From Zeus faber (taxonomy: Eukaryota > Chordata > Actinopteri > Zeiformes > Zeidae): a stretch of 64,000 nucleotides of DNA. The DNA is taken from the NCBI GenBank assembly GCA_960531495.1, contig OY482852.1, forward strand, positions 5,627,706-5,691,705, given 5' to 3'. Each line of letters starts with the position of its first letter. The first letter of the stretch is position 1. The translations under genes and the position numbers were made by a program. Positions 11,301 to 22,463 of this stretch are shown piece by piece. The notes under the pieces were generated by a model. That model saw only the letters and a program-made list of their open reading frames with translations, was not told the DNA's origin and did no database searches.

Positions 11301-14300
11301 TTCAAGGTCACCCGGAAAGCCTTGTTATACCATACGCCGATGCAATCTGGGTAACCTCAGGTCTCTGCAGCAAACATCTACTGCAAAGACCTCCTTCTCT
11401 GTTGGCTTGTGGAATTGTCGATCTGCAGTTAACAAGGCAGACTTTATTTGTAGTCATGCCAACCACCTCTCCTTGGAGCTCCTTGCTCTCACTGAGACGT
11501 GGATTAAACCGGAAGATAGCGCAACCCCGGCTGCACTCTCCACAAACTACACATTCTCCCACACATCCAGACCATCTGGCCGTGGTGGTGGGACTGGCCT
11601 ACTAATTTCTAACACGTGGAAATTTAATCCACTGCTACCTTTAAACAACTTTGTCTCCTTTGAATATCACGCTGTCTTGGTGACTGCTCCAGTGAAAGCT
11701 CATGTGGTCGTCATCTACCGTCCACCAGGACAACTAGGTGACTTCCTACATGAGCTTGACACCCTGCTGTCATCAATACCTGAGCATGAGTGTCCCATGC
11801 TCCTCCTCGGAGACATGAACATCCACTTGGACAGTGCGAGCTCAGCTGACTTCCTGTCTTTGGTTCGCTCATTCGACCTAAGACAGGCCCCGACTCCACC
11901 GACTCACAAGGCTGGCAAAGAGCTTGATCTCATTCTTGCTCGGAGCTGCACAACGGACAACCTAAGGGTCACCCCTCTTCATCTCTCGTAAGACCACTTC
12001 TTCATCCACTTCAATGTGCAGCTACCAAAACAACCCCCTACCTCCCCACCCATGGTTACCATCCGCCGCAATCTCCGCAACCTGTCTCCCACCCACTTCT
12101 CCTCTGTGCTCTCCTCTTCTCTTCCACCTCATGGCACTTTCTCCTCTCTGCAGGTTAATGATGCCACTGATTCTCTCTGCTCCACCTTGAGCTCATGTCT
12201 GGATAGCCTGTGTCCACTATCCACCAGATCTGCTCGATCAACCCAGTCGCACCCTTGGCTGACTGACACCCTCCGGACAACGCGCACTGACCTCAGAGCA
12301 GCCGAGAGGAAATGGCACAAATCCAAAACAACTGAAGATCTTGCAAGCCACCAGACACTGATGTCTTCCTTCTCTTCCAACCTCACTGCTGCAAGAAGGC
12401 CTTCTTCAACGATAGGATCAACGATGCCACAGACACACGTAAGTTATTCTCCACCTTCAAGTCTCTGCTTTACCCTCCACCACCTCCCCCAGCTACTAAC
12501 CTCACTGCTGACTGCCTTGCCTCCTTTTTTACTAACAAAGTGCAGCCATCAGCAGCCAATTCACTAAACAACTTACTCACAACCTGTCTTCTCCAGCCCT
12601 AGGCTCATTGCTCCCTGGTTTTAAAAGTGAGGTATCTAAACTACTAACATGTAGCCGTCCTACTACCTGTCCGCTAGATCCAATCCCATCTAACCTCCTT
12701 CAAGCCATATCACCGACTGTCACCCCGGCAATCACATATGATTAATTCTTCCCTAACTTCCAGCACTTTCCCCTCTGCTTTCAAAGTGGCTCGGGTCGCA
12801 CCACTGCTTAAAAAACCCTCACTCGATCCCACTCAAGTAGAAAACTATCGGCCGGTCTCACTCCTCCCATTCCTTTCCAAAACCATAGAGAGGGCGGTCT
12901 CTAGACAGGTAACAGAATACCTGTCAAGAAACAACCTTCTCGATACACTTCAATCTGGCTTCAAAAGTGGTCACTCCACTGAAACAGCCCTGTTGTCTGT
13001 GACAGAGGCCTTAAAAACTGCTAGAGCTGCTGCCAAATTCTCGGTTCTCATTCTGCTTGACTTATCAGCTGCTTTTGACACTGTCAACCACAGCATACTC
13101 CTGTCACATTTACATTTACATTTACATTTAGTCATTTAGCAGACGCTTTTATCCAAAGCGACTTACAATTGTTCAAACACCGACGGACGCAGCCATCAGG
13201 AGCAATTAGGGGTTAAGTGTCTTGCTCAAGGACACTACAGCATGCTAGCAGGAGGAGCCTGGGATCGAACCAGCAACCTTTAGATCACTAGACCACCAGC
13301 CCTACCGCCTGAGCTACCATCCTTACTCTCAAGTATGGGCATCTCTGGCAGTGCACTTTCCTGGTTCGAATCTTACCTTACTGGGTGCTCGTTCAGTGTG
13401 GCATGGCAAGGCCAGCTGTCTGTGCCTCACAACCTCACCACAGGGGTGCCCCAAGGCTCGGTGCTGGGACCCCTCCTCTTTGCCATATACACCACCTCAC
13501 TGGGCCTGATCATCCTCTCGCATGGCTTTTCATATCACTGCTATGCGGATGATACTCAACTCTATCTGTCCTTCCTGCCTGACGACACCACTGACTCGAC
13601 GTTGATCTCGGATTGTCTCGCTGACATATCCACATGGATGAAGGATTATCATCTTCAACTAAACCTGGCGAAAACGGAACTGCTGGTCTTCCCGGCCAAA
13701 CAAGGTATTTATCACAACATTGATATTAAAATTGACTCTCTATCTCTTGTTCCTACCAAGGCTGCAAGGAATCTAGGTGTCATTATCTATGACCAACTGA
13801 CATTCTCGGACCATGTTGCCGCCGTCTCCCGGTCCTGCCGCTTCGCACTATTCAACATCCGAAATGTCAGGCCATACCTGACCCAATATGCCACTCAACT
13901 GCTGGTACAAACCTTGGTGATGTCCCGTCTCGACTACTGCAAGGCTCTCTTAAAAGGCTTGCCGGCCTGTGCGGTGAAGCCACTGCAGATGGTACAGAAT
14001 GCGGCGGCGCGACTGGTGTTCAACCAGCCAAAAAGGGCACATGTCACTCCGCTGCTCACCGGGCTCCACTGGTTACCTGTAGCCGCTCGCATCAAGTTCA
14101 AGTCTCTGGCCTACAGAGTGATTGTTGGGAATGCTCCCACCTACTTAAATGCTCTTGCAAAAGCACATATTACCCCCTGGATGCTGCGCTCATCAAATGA
14201 GCGTCGCCTGGCTCTGCCGGCCGTACAACCACGGCAATCCAGGTTTTTCTCATTTGTAGTTCCACGATGGTGGAATGAGCTGCCAAATACGACCAGAGCA

Positions 14301-14503
14301 GGGACCTCCCTCTCTGTCTCTAAGAAGCACTTGAAGACCCAGCTCTTCAGAGAGTACCTCCTAACTTACAATTACTCAGCACTACTTAGCAGTATTTATT
14401 GTTACACTAATGTCTCTGTCGCAATGTAGCTTGAATGTTATTCTCCCTTGTAAGTCGCTTGGATAAAAGCCTCTGCTAAATGACTAAATGTAAATGTAAA
14501 TAG
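11300..14503 (+). mobile_element. L2-clade LINE, endonuclease plus reverse transcriptase, degenerate
   Basis: The apurinic endonuclease is read from 11407 (WNCRSAVNKADF, LALTETWI, VVIYRPPGQLG, LLGDMNIHLD, ELDLILARS). The reverse transcriptase follows at 12738-13105 (NYRPVSLLPFLSKTIERAV, LDLSAAFDTVNHSILLSHL) and resumes after a SINE at 13335-14429 (GVPQGSVLGPLLFAIY, CYADDTQLYLS, NLGVIIYDQLTF). Several frameshifts separate the endonuclease from the reverse transcriptase. The 3' end is GTAAGTCGCTTGGATAAAAG followed by a TAAATG-type tail. The C-terminal 364-codon frame is still open. It is a dead copy, moderately old. Confidence 0.9.
13106..13322 (-). mobile_element. tRNA-derived SINE (V-SINE/HE1-like), antisense inside its likely partner LINE
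   Basis: Read on the minus strand it has an A-box-like TAGCTCAGGCGG, a B box GGTTCGATCCC (plus 13261-13271), a central domain, and a 3' tail GTAAGTCGCTTTGGATAAAA ending in (TAAATG)n. That tail is nearly identical to the 3' end of the surrounding L2 LINE, as expected when a SINE borrows LINE machinery. It interrupts the reverse transcriptase between LLSHL and SSMGISG. Confidence 0.88.
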
Positions 14504-15066
14504 TAGCATTGTGTCTGTGACTTGGGTTTGACTGGTAAATCACTGTTTGAGGGACTGAACATCCAGGGAGATGGTTGAGGGTCACAGCGTTTTAAATGAC
14601 ACCTGACCAATGGCACACAACCTCTTTTTGGTTTAAAGCCCTCTTGGTCTGTCATAGGGGTGGACTGATCAGAACACTGCTTTGAAGTATAACTGTATCT
14701 TTCCCTCTATTCTGCAGAATAAATATCTTTAATACTCTCAGTTTTGTTTTCCTGTAGTGAGCAGATTAACCTCACCGACCACGCAGGAGGATTTCTCCAA
14801 CAACCTGGCGACGATGATGAGGCAACACGAGAATCCCGAACAAATTAAGGTGAGGACTTACTGAGATATTATACCTATGAGCAAAAGCTTTGAGTAAGCT
14901 TAGATATTGTACCGATCAGGAGTAATATAAGGAAATAGCTATGAGTAAGCTTAAAGATTGTATCGAACTAGAGGATAGTCGAAGAAGCTTTGTTAAACTC
15001 AGAAATCAGAAAAATTTAAAATTGATACTATTAAATTAAGCTACCTGTCGGTCGTGCGGTGTATTG
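14504..15066. other. Unassigned stretch with one exon-like open segment
   Basis: No gene is identified. 14758-14849 is flanked by CCTGTAG and GTGAGG splice-like signals and is open (starting SRLTSPTTQEDF). A CCAAT word, an AATAAA and TG-rich flanks also suggest old LTR-like material. Nothing decides between an orphan exon and a repeat. Confidence 0.25.
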
Positions 15067-15348
15067 ATCGCCACAGCAGATCATCTGCTGCAATACCTTC
15101 TGTTCTGCGCATCGTCTTCCATTACACCAACCGCCTACATGTCCTCCCTCGCCACATCCATAAAGCTTCTCTTTGGCTTTCTCTTTTCCTCTTGCCTGGC
15201 AGCTCCATCCTCAGCCTCCTTCTCCCAACGTAACTCTCATCCCTCCTACACACGTGTCCAAACCATCTCAATCTGGCCTCTCTCACTTTTCCACCAAACT
15301 CTCCAACCTGAGCTGTCCCTCTAATGTACTCCTTCTTAATCCTGTCCA

Positions 15349-15919
15349 TGTCACTACCAGGGCTAGGAGAGACCCAAACGCACGACATGGGGAGACAGGA
15401 GGCAGACAAAAGATGTTTATTAGCCCATACGGTGGAGCTGGCAGGGGGGGCCCGGTCAGGTAGGGATGGAGCAGGGCTGGGCAGGGTTGATGATGACCTG
15501 GAGGAGTGGTCCAGGATCCGGGTGGAGAGACGGGGAAGCGGGCTAAATGGAGAAGGACGGACAGCCTTGGTCGACAAGCGGAGACAAGCAGGTAAACCGG
15601 GCTGGCTGGAGATGGACGGACAGACTGGGTCGATAAGAGGGACAAGCAGGTAAGGGGAAGACGAAACAAAGAGACATAGACTAGAGACTTGAAACAAACA
15701 CTAGGAGCTAGGAACTTGGAACTAGGAATGGAGCCAGTAGCTGTACAACTCGTTTAAGCTAGTTGACGGTCTGGCAAAGTATGACTGGGAAGCTGGAGAC
15801 TAAATACATTGTGGAGTGATGCAGGTAATTGGTCCAAGGTGTGTGCAATTGGCTCAACGGGAAGCTGCAGATGAGGCAAGAGCGACCTTTAGTGGTGCTG
15901 GGAGGCCGTGGGCCTAACA
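15349..15919 (-). mobile_element. Solo LTR of the gypsy-class family seen at 1285-1828
   Basis: TG...CA-bounded block of 571 bp matching the LTR at 1285-1828, with no internal region beside it. A perfect 5-bp duplication GTCCA flanks it (15344-15348 and 15920-15924), so it is a genuine insertion into the RTE LINE, later reduced to one LTR. Confidence 0.9.
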
Positions 15920-16311
15920 GTCCATCCTTGTCGCTCCCAATGAAAATATTAACATCCTCAACTCTGCCACCTCCAGTTCAGCCACCTGCCTTTTATCAGT
16001 GCCACTGCCTCTAAACCGTACAACATGGCTGCTCTCACTACCGTCCTGTAGACCTTCCCCTTCACTCTTGCTGTCACAGACCCTTCTGTCACAGATCACT
16101 CTGGACACTCTTTTCCACCCACTCCACCCTGCCTGTACTCTCTTCTTCACCTCTCTCCCGCACTCTCCGCTGCTTTGGATCGTCGACCCCAAGTACTTGA
16201 ACTCATCCGCCTTCTCCACCTCCACTCCTTGCATTCTCAGCTTTTCCCTCCTATTCAGGCACATGTATTCTGTTTTACTCCTGCTGACTTTCATTCCTCT
16301 TCTCTCTAATG

Positions 16312-18809
16312 CAGGGGTCACATCTCAAATCACATCTCGATCACAACCTATGGCTCGCGAGCCAATTATGGCTCTTTCGATGATGGCAAATGGCTCGCAG
16401 ACAATTTTGAGCTGACATTTTTTAACATAATAATTAACCAGTAATAAATAATTATACTGTGTCATTTTCAAGTAAACTTTATAACAGAAATTATTTTTGA
16501 AAATAAAATTCCAAATATAAAATATTCTCATCGATTTTAATCTGCCAAAAAATAAATTTTCTTTGGATGAAGCAGAGCGACACGGGTTGTTGTAAGGTCA
16601 AGAAATAAACTCTGGATGGAGAGAGAAAAAAAAGATGAGGATTATCTTGCATTCCAGGCCGAGTGGACAGATGAATTTGCCATTGTGGAAAGAGCAGGAT
16701 CTGCGGTATGTTTATATGCAATGAAAAAATTGCATCGATGAAACGGTCAAATGTAAAGCGGCACCTTGATACACACCGTGCTTCATTTGCATCCAAATAT
16801 CCAGCTGGGGACAGCAGGAAAAAAGGCTTGCGAAGAGCTACAGCAGAGAGTACAAACCAGTCAGCAGCAACTTCGTGGATGGACCAAGCCATGTGACGGG
16901 AATTCGGTTAGCTTTGCTGGTGCTTTGGCAATAGCCAAGAATGGAAAGCCGTTCACAGATGGCGGGTATGCCAAAATATTCATGCTTGATGTGGCCAATG
17001 AACTGTTTGATGTCTTCTCCAATGATGACCAGATCATCAAACGAATAAAAGACATGCCTCTTTCAGCAACAACTGTTCACGATCGTACCATCATGATGGC
17101 AAATCAATTTGAGGAAACGCAAATTAAGGGCATGAACTCAGGGACCTACTTTTCTCACGCTTTAGATGAATCAACAGACGTTAGCCATGTATCTCAGTTT
17201 AGTATAATTGCGAGGTATGCTGCAGGTGACACACTGCGTGAGGAAAGTGTTGTTGTTTTGCCAATGAAGGGATCAACAAGAGGAGAGGATTTATTTAAGT
17301 CTTTCATGGAGTTTGCTAAAGAAAAAAATTTGGTGATAGATAGACTTATTTCTGTGGGTACTGATGGTGCACCCTGTATGTTGGGGAAGAACAAAGGATT
17401 TGTAGCGCTTCTTCGTGAACATGAAAAGAGACCGATCCAAGGTTTCCATTGCATTCTGCACCAGGAGGCGCTTTGTGCACAAACGTGTGGCGAGCAGCTT
17501 GGTGAGGTGATGTCGCTGGCCATTCGAGTGGTCAACTTCATTGTTGCCCGAGCTTTAAATGATCGCCAGTTCAAAGCACTGTTAGATGAAGTTGAGAATA
17601 GTTATCCCAGTCTGCTTATACACAGCAATGTGCGTTAGTTGTCACGTGGGAAGGTGCTCAGCCGTTTTGCAGCTTGCCTGAGTGAAATCCCGACTTTTCT
17701 TGAAATGAAAGGCGTGGAGCATCCTGAGCTAACTAACACCGAATGGCTCCTGCAGTTTCACTATCTCGTGGACATAACTGGCCATCTGAACCAACTCAAT
17801 ATAAGAATGCAAGGTATTGGAAATACAGTCTTCTCCCTTCAACAAGCAGTGTTTGCATTTGAAAGCAAGCTGAAACTATTTATCAGGGACATTGAAACAG
17901 GTCGGCTTCTGCTCTTTGAAACACTGCGACAATTTAGAGATGCGTGCGTAGTAAGTGACCCCACTCAACATTTTGATCTCCAGCAGATTGCTGGCTTTAC
18001 ATCCAATCTCCTGCAGTCATTCAAACGGCGTTTTGAGAATTTCGTGATCGCGATGGTCTTTTTAAATTTCTCACTCATCCACACGAGTGTGCAGTGGACA
18101 AAGTCAACCTGATACGCTTCCCCGGGGTCTCCATCAGAGACTTTGAGCTGGAAGTTGCTGACCTGAAGGCGTCAGACATGTGGGTGAGCAAGTTAAAGTC
18201 ACTTAATGGAGAGCTGGAAAGACTTGTGCGACAACGTGCAGAACTGGCGAGTGAACACAAGTGGACAGAAGTGAAAAAACTTAGACCTGAAGATCTGCTG
18301 ATACTGAAAACATGGAATGAGCTTCCAGCCACATACCACACAATGCAGCGTGTGAGTATTGCCATATTGACCATGCTTGGCTCTTCATATGCACGTGAGC
18401 AGTCTTTCTCGCATCTGAGAAACATTAAGAGCAACCTACACTCACGTTTAACTGATGGAAGCCTCAACGCAGCATGAAGCTTAACCTCACTACGTATGAA
18501 CCAGACTACAAGGCCACCAGCAAAACAATGCAGCACCAGAAGTCGTATTAATCGTAAGACGTATTTCATTTATTATTGCTTATCTACAGTATAACAACAA
18601 TATTATTATAAAGAATAAAGACATTTATTATATATAGTGCTTTCAGTGCTCAGAGACGTGTTATACTTAAAAAAATGTATCTCTTACTTAAAAAAGGCAC
18701 GCATAAAGTTGCATTCAATTTTATTCAATATTATATGGCTCACAAGGAAATACATTTAGAAATATTTAGCTTTTATGGCTCTCCCAACCAAAAAGGTTCC
18801 CGACCCTTG
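16312..18809 (+). mobile_element. Complete hAT-superfamily DNA transposon (2498 bp)
   Basis: Short imperfect terminal inverted repeats (CAGGGGTC at the left; CAAGGGTC read inward from the right). A perfect 8-bp target duplication CTCTAATG (16304-16311 and 18810-18817) is the hAT hallmark. Removing the element restores the RTE LINE reading, as seen in the copy at 62577-62976. It carries one degenerate transposase gene. Confidence 0.95.
16640..18476 (+). pseudogene. hAT transposase (Charlie/GTF2IRD2-like), inactivated
   Basis: The coding sense runs through a BED-like zinc finger (CNEKIASMKRSNVKRHLDTH), a catalytic core (LDESTDVSHVSQFS, GTDGAPCMLGKNKG, FHCILHQEALCAQ, SRGKVLSRF) and the C-terminal hAT dimerisation region (SYAREQSFSHLRNIKSNLHS, RLTDGSL). 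It resembles the transposase domain found in GTF2IRD2 and ZBED-type host proteins. A TAG at 17636-17638 replaces the tryptophan expected in VRWLSRGKVL. Single-base frameshifts lie near 16712, 16818 (an A run) and 18040. Few lesions over about 600 codons indicate modest age. It lost activity after inserting into the LINE. Confidence 0.88.
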
Positions 18810-19133
18810 CTCTAATGCATGCCTCCACTTCTCCAGGCTCTCCTCAACCTGCTCCCTACTCTCGCTACAGATCACAATGTCATCTGCGAACATCATAGTC
18901 CACGGAGACTCCTGCCTGATTTCATCTGTTAACCTGTCCATCACCATTGCAAACAAGAAAGGGCTCAGAGCTGATCCTTGATGCAATGCCACCTCCACTT
19001 TGAATGCCTTCGTCACACCTACTGCACACCTTACTACTGTCTTGTACCACTCTTACCTACTTCTCTGCCACACCCAACTGTGATCGATTATTCTTCTTGG
19101 AGCAATTTACAGATGGACAACCAAAGGCTATAC

Positions 19134-19330
19134 AGTGGTACCTCGCCTTACGACTGTAATTGGTTCTATACGAACGGTCATATGTTAAAACAGTCGTATG
19201 TCAAAGCTATTTTTCCCATATAAATTATGAAATCATTAAGGGTAAAATAACTGACTGCTGACTGGCTCCTGACTGGCTGCTGACTGGCTGCTGACTGACT
19301 GCTGACTGGCCGCCGACACGCCAACTGCAA
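19134..19330. repeat. Repeat fragment with 11-bp tandem array
   Basis: Starts with TACAGTGGTACCTCG, a style of DNA-transposon end, followed by a complementary pair (ACGACTGT and ACAGTCGT). From about 19250 to 19313 there are five copies of an 11-mer close to TGACTGGCTGC. Confidence 0.55.
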
Positions 19331-19339
19331 ATTTCCACG

Positions 19340-20262
19340 GTCGTATCTTGGAGCAGTCGGTCGCACAAGTCGACTTATTGTCTGCTGAGGCCTGGCCCCC
19401 CACTCTTTTTGAAGGGTGGCTCTCAGGTCATTGACGTTCTGGGGTACAGAGTTACGAGCCTCTACACGGCGACTCAGCTGATCCCATAGGTTTTCTATGG
19501 GATTCAGGTCTGGAGAAAGTGCAGGCCACTCCATTTAAGGTACCCCAGTCTCCAGTAGCCGTTCCTTAATGATGCCACCTCGATGAGCTGAAGCATTGTC
19601 GTCCATGAAGATGAAATTAGGTGTTGTGATTAGATGTTATTCAGGTAGTATGTTCTGTATTGACTGGACACACCTGCCCACACTGTAACACCACCACCAC
19701 CAAAGGCTCGTCTGGTGACAACAGTGGCTGATGCATAGCGCTCTCCTTGACGTCTCCAACATCGTTGGCGGCCATCATTTCTGCTCAACGTGAATCGACT
19801 TTCATCAGAGAACAGCACTGAGGCCACTGGTCCCTTGTCCAGCGTAAATGCTCCCTGGCCCATGCAAGATGATGATGCCTGTGCCCGGTGGTGTGGTCAG
19901 GTAGCCTTGCAGGTCGTCTAGCACGCAGACCACGCTGATGTCAATGGTTTTGAATGGTCTGACGTGACACTTGGTGCCTCTCACCTCCCTTAAATGTGCC
20001 TGGAGTTGAGTGGCATTCATCGTCTGGTTCCGCCGGCACTGTTCACAATGAAGCGGTCATCAGTGTGGGATATGGCCAAAGGACGTCCACTTCTATGCCT
20101 TTCTGTGACTCTTCCAGTCTCTCTGTATCTCTGTCGCAACCTGCTGATGACACTCTGTGACACTCTAAGCTCAGTGGCCACTTCCCTCTGACAACATCCT
20201 GTTTGAAGCCTCGCAATGGCGAGGTGCTGTTGATCAGTTGTTAGGTGTCGTCTTGGTCTCAT
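19340..20262 (-). pseudogene. Tc1-like transposase relic (DD34E type)
   Basis: Minus-strand reading gives an N-terminal helix-turn-helix part (MRPRRHLTTDQQHLAIAR, VSQSVISRLRQRYRETG, RSGRP), a catalytic stretch ([21 protein letters not shown]) and the C-terminal NPIENLWDQL. The family is Tc1/mariner. The frame is interrupted more than once between the helix-turn-helix and the catalytic part and again before NPIENLW. Terminal inverted repeats could not be placed, so only the coding relic is bounded. Confidence 0.85.
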
Positions 20263-20531
20263 GATGTCAAAATGTGAACAGCATGATGAAGAGGACTGTT
20301 TAAATACCAATTCTAATTGAACCAGGAAATGTTTTGGTCGATTCATGGATCAAACACCTGTTGTGAATTTTGCTGTTCAGCTCCTTGTGAGAGAACAGCA
20401 AGTTGTGCAAAAAGTACTGAAACATTGAACAGTTGGACATGTGCATTCAAAAGTTTAGAGAAGGTCAAATTAAGTTCACCTGTAAAGGTTATAGTGCATT
20501 TTAGGTTCATCCTGAAATTTCACCCGAAAGC

Positions 20532-20532
<1 letters not shown>

Positions 20533-20597
<65 letters not shown>

Positions 20598-20633
20598 TTT
20601 GTGTGTGTGTGTGTGTGTGTGTGGGTGTGTGTG
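20533..20633. repeat. (GT)n microsatellite
   Basis: About 100 bp of GT dinucleotides with a few interruptions. Confidence 0.97.
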
Positions 20634-20779
20634 TGATCTTTTTAAATCAAGGAGTTAACTTGAAAATTGCCGAATAACCTCTAAATTTTTCTCTAATCAG
20701 ACTGCAGAATGATGTGACTTATAGTTGAATACTCCCCGGCCAAAACGTAAGTCTAGCAGTTCAAAGCATAGCACATAAT

Positions 20780-22384
20780 ATATGTGACCCACCTCATACT
20801 TTAGGGTTATTTGGCGGCTTTGGACTTTATTTTTTCGCAGCATTTGAAAGTGAAGAATCAGAGCTTCAAAACCACCACTTATGCAAACTAGGCAAATATT
20901 TTTAAAGCTATGACTTGTTAATGATAAGGGTGTGGCAAACTGTGATTCTGAGATAATCACCTTCAAAGATTTCCCCCACACTTGGTTCATTCAGCCACCT
21001 CCCAGAATGCAAATGGTGTTGGAGGACCAGCAGAGCCTAGCTCGTTGTCACATGGCTACTTTACACCCTGGTGAATGGGGACTTGACACCCTGGTGAATG
21101 GGGCAATCTTTGCATTGTTCTTGTGTTTCGAGGGAATGTTGAACAGCGTCATCGACACACAACATATTGTTTTTAAAAAAGCTTTTATTTATCAGTAATA
21201 ATATACATGTTTTATTATAGTGAAATCATTTAGGACTTTTAAAGTGCGGACAACACAATAAAGAGTCTATCAATAAAATGAGTCTCGGAAAATCATCTTC
21301 GGTGTGTCACTTAATATATTAATGTGTGTATGCCAAATATCTTCTAAGTTCTTGGAGTTATTATGTTGGCTAACCCCAACCTCACCCCAGCTACACTCAG
21401 AGCCTGGTTGGGCCTCTTTTGATTTTCTTTTCCTTTGCAGGTAAACTTGAGAATCTTGTGCATTACCACTTGTACATAATCTACATCACCAACATCAACG
21501 GACTTCATCACATCATCCACTTCTTCCGTTGTAACAACAACGGGCGTATCGTCAGGGTCCTCCGGTGGTTCTTGAAAATATACAGGTTCATCGTCACATT
21601 CAGGTTGAAATCCGCTGTTTATGTTCCCCAAGTCTGGAGTAATATCAGATTCAGCATCGCTGTCGGAGAACTGACTATCATTGCGGAAAATTAAGACCAG
21701 TACGCGCTGCTCACACTGCCTTGAATCAATGGCACTGGTCGGATTAAGGTCCGAGATATGATTCAGAACTTCCGCCAGCTGCTTCGCGTAATCCATAACG
21801 ATACAGAGGCGAAAGTTTTCACAGACAAGTGAGACCAAAAAATCCTTGAACCGTCTGATTATGGAAGTGATGTAGGTGCGTGACGCGAATGTTTCTTCTT
21901 CACGCAGCCGCCATTTCACAGCAATGGATCCAGGTGTGTGTGAAAGTAGTACGATTTAAAGGTTGAATTCTATCAGAACGGTTTCAAATTGTGACCTCAC
22001 GTCACATGGAATATGGAGGAATGATGTTCACCTGGACGCTGGCTTTAAAGTTAACAATTGATCAGCGTTGTTCAGCGCTGTTCAGCGTCTCGGTAAGTGA
22101 ACTGTGTTTCCCCATGTAATCTAACAGGAATATTTAACTTGATGTTTAAACTGTTTTCTACCATTTATAAATCAAACTCGGTTTTGAAAATACGTTGAGA
22201 GATTAAAAAAAACAAAAAAACACTAAGGACTATTAATCTGGAAAAATCTAATTTTCCTTCAAGAAAGGTTTTTTCAACTTATTTGGCTGCTCCTGGCGAT
22301 TTTAGAAATGCTATGTAAGATAGCTCTCTATCTGAGATGGATCCCTATCTGAGATAGCGGATTTTGCTGCGGTGGGTCACATAT
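20780..22384. mobile_element. Putative DNA transposon with 14-bp terminal inverted repeats
   Basis: ATATGTGACCCACC at 20780-20793 is the exact inverse of GGTGGGTCACATAT at 22371-22384. The 1605-bp interval contains one sizeable minus-strand frame and the duplicated word (CTATCTGAGAT) near its right end. The superfamily cannot be named; no clear target duplication was found. Confidence 0.5.
21344..21919 (-). CDS. Unknown acidic 191-aa open frame inside an inverted-repeat element
   Basis: The frame starts MKWRLREEETFASRTYIT and has a basic, hydrophobic N-terminal third (RRFKDFLVSLVCENFRLC). A strongly acidic middle follows (SDSDAESDITPD, EPPEDPDDTPVV, EEVDDVMKSVDVGDVDY) and a short basic end (CKGKENQKRP). 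No catalytic motif, signal peptide or membrane segment is evident. It lies within inverted repeats, so it may be a transposon-encoded accessory protein, the N-terminal part of a lost transposase, or a captured exon. No function is claimed. Confidence 0.35.
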   Translation of the reverse strand: MKWRLREEETFASRTYITSIIRRFKDFLVSLVCENFRLCIVMDYAKQLAEVLNHISDLNPTSAIDSRQCEQRVLVLIFRNDSQFSDSDAESDITPDLGNINSGFQPECDDEPVYFQEPPEDPDDTPVVVTTEEVDDVMKSVDVGDVDYVQVVMHKILKFTCKGKENQKRPNQALSVAGVRLGLANIITPRT

Positions 22385-22385
22385 G

Positions 22386-22463
22386 GTAAGTACCATTTGT
22401 CAAAAAAGCGGGATAGTAAGAGAATTACGTAAATATAATGATTGTGCTTAGAAGCATGAACCT
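22386..22463. repeat. 78-bp flank segment duplicated at 26245-26322
   Basis: Host-side sequence immediately left of the first LTR of the young gypsy fossil, ending in AACCT, reappears at 26245-26322 directly before a third LTR. Confidence 0.9.

Larger units (their letters stand above)
15067..19073 (-). mobile_element. RTE-like LINE fragment, split by a solo LTR and a hAT transposon
   Basis: Three segments (15067-15348, 15920-16311 and 18810-19073) read in order on the minus strand as one reverse transcriptase of a common fish RTE-like LINE. They include HQGSALSPFLFAMVMDRLTD, MMFADDIVICSESREQ, MKVSRSKTEYMCLN, ECGREVKKRVQAGWSGW and EARLRWFGHVCRRDESYVG. Two other copies occur in the window (49340-50606 and 62577-62976), and comparison with the latter confirms the junctions. 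It is 5'-truncated and frameshifted. Confidence 0.85.
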
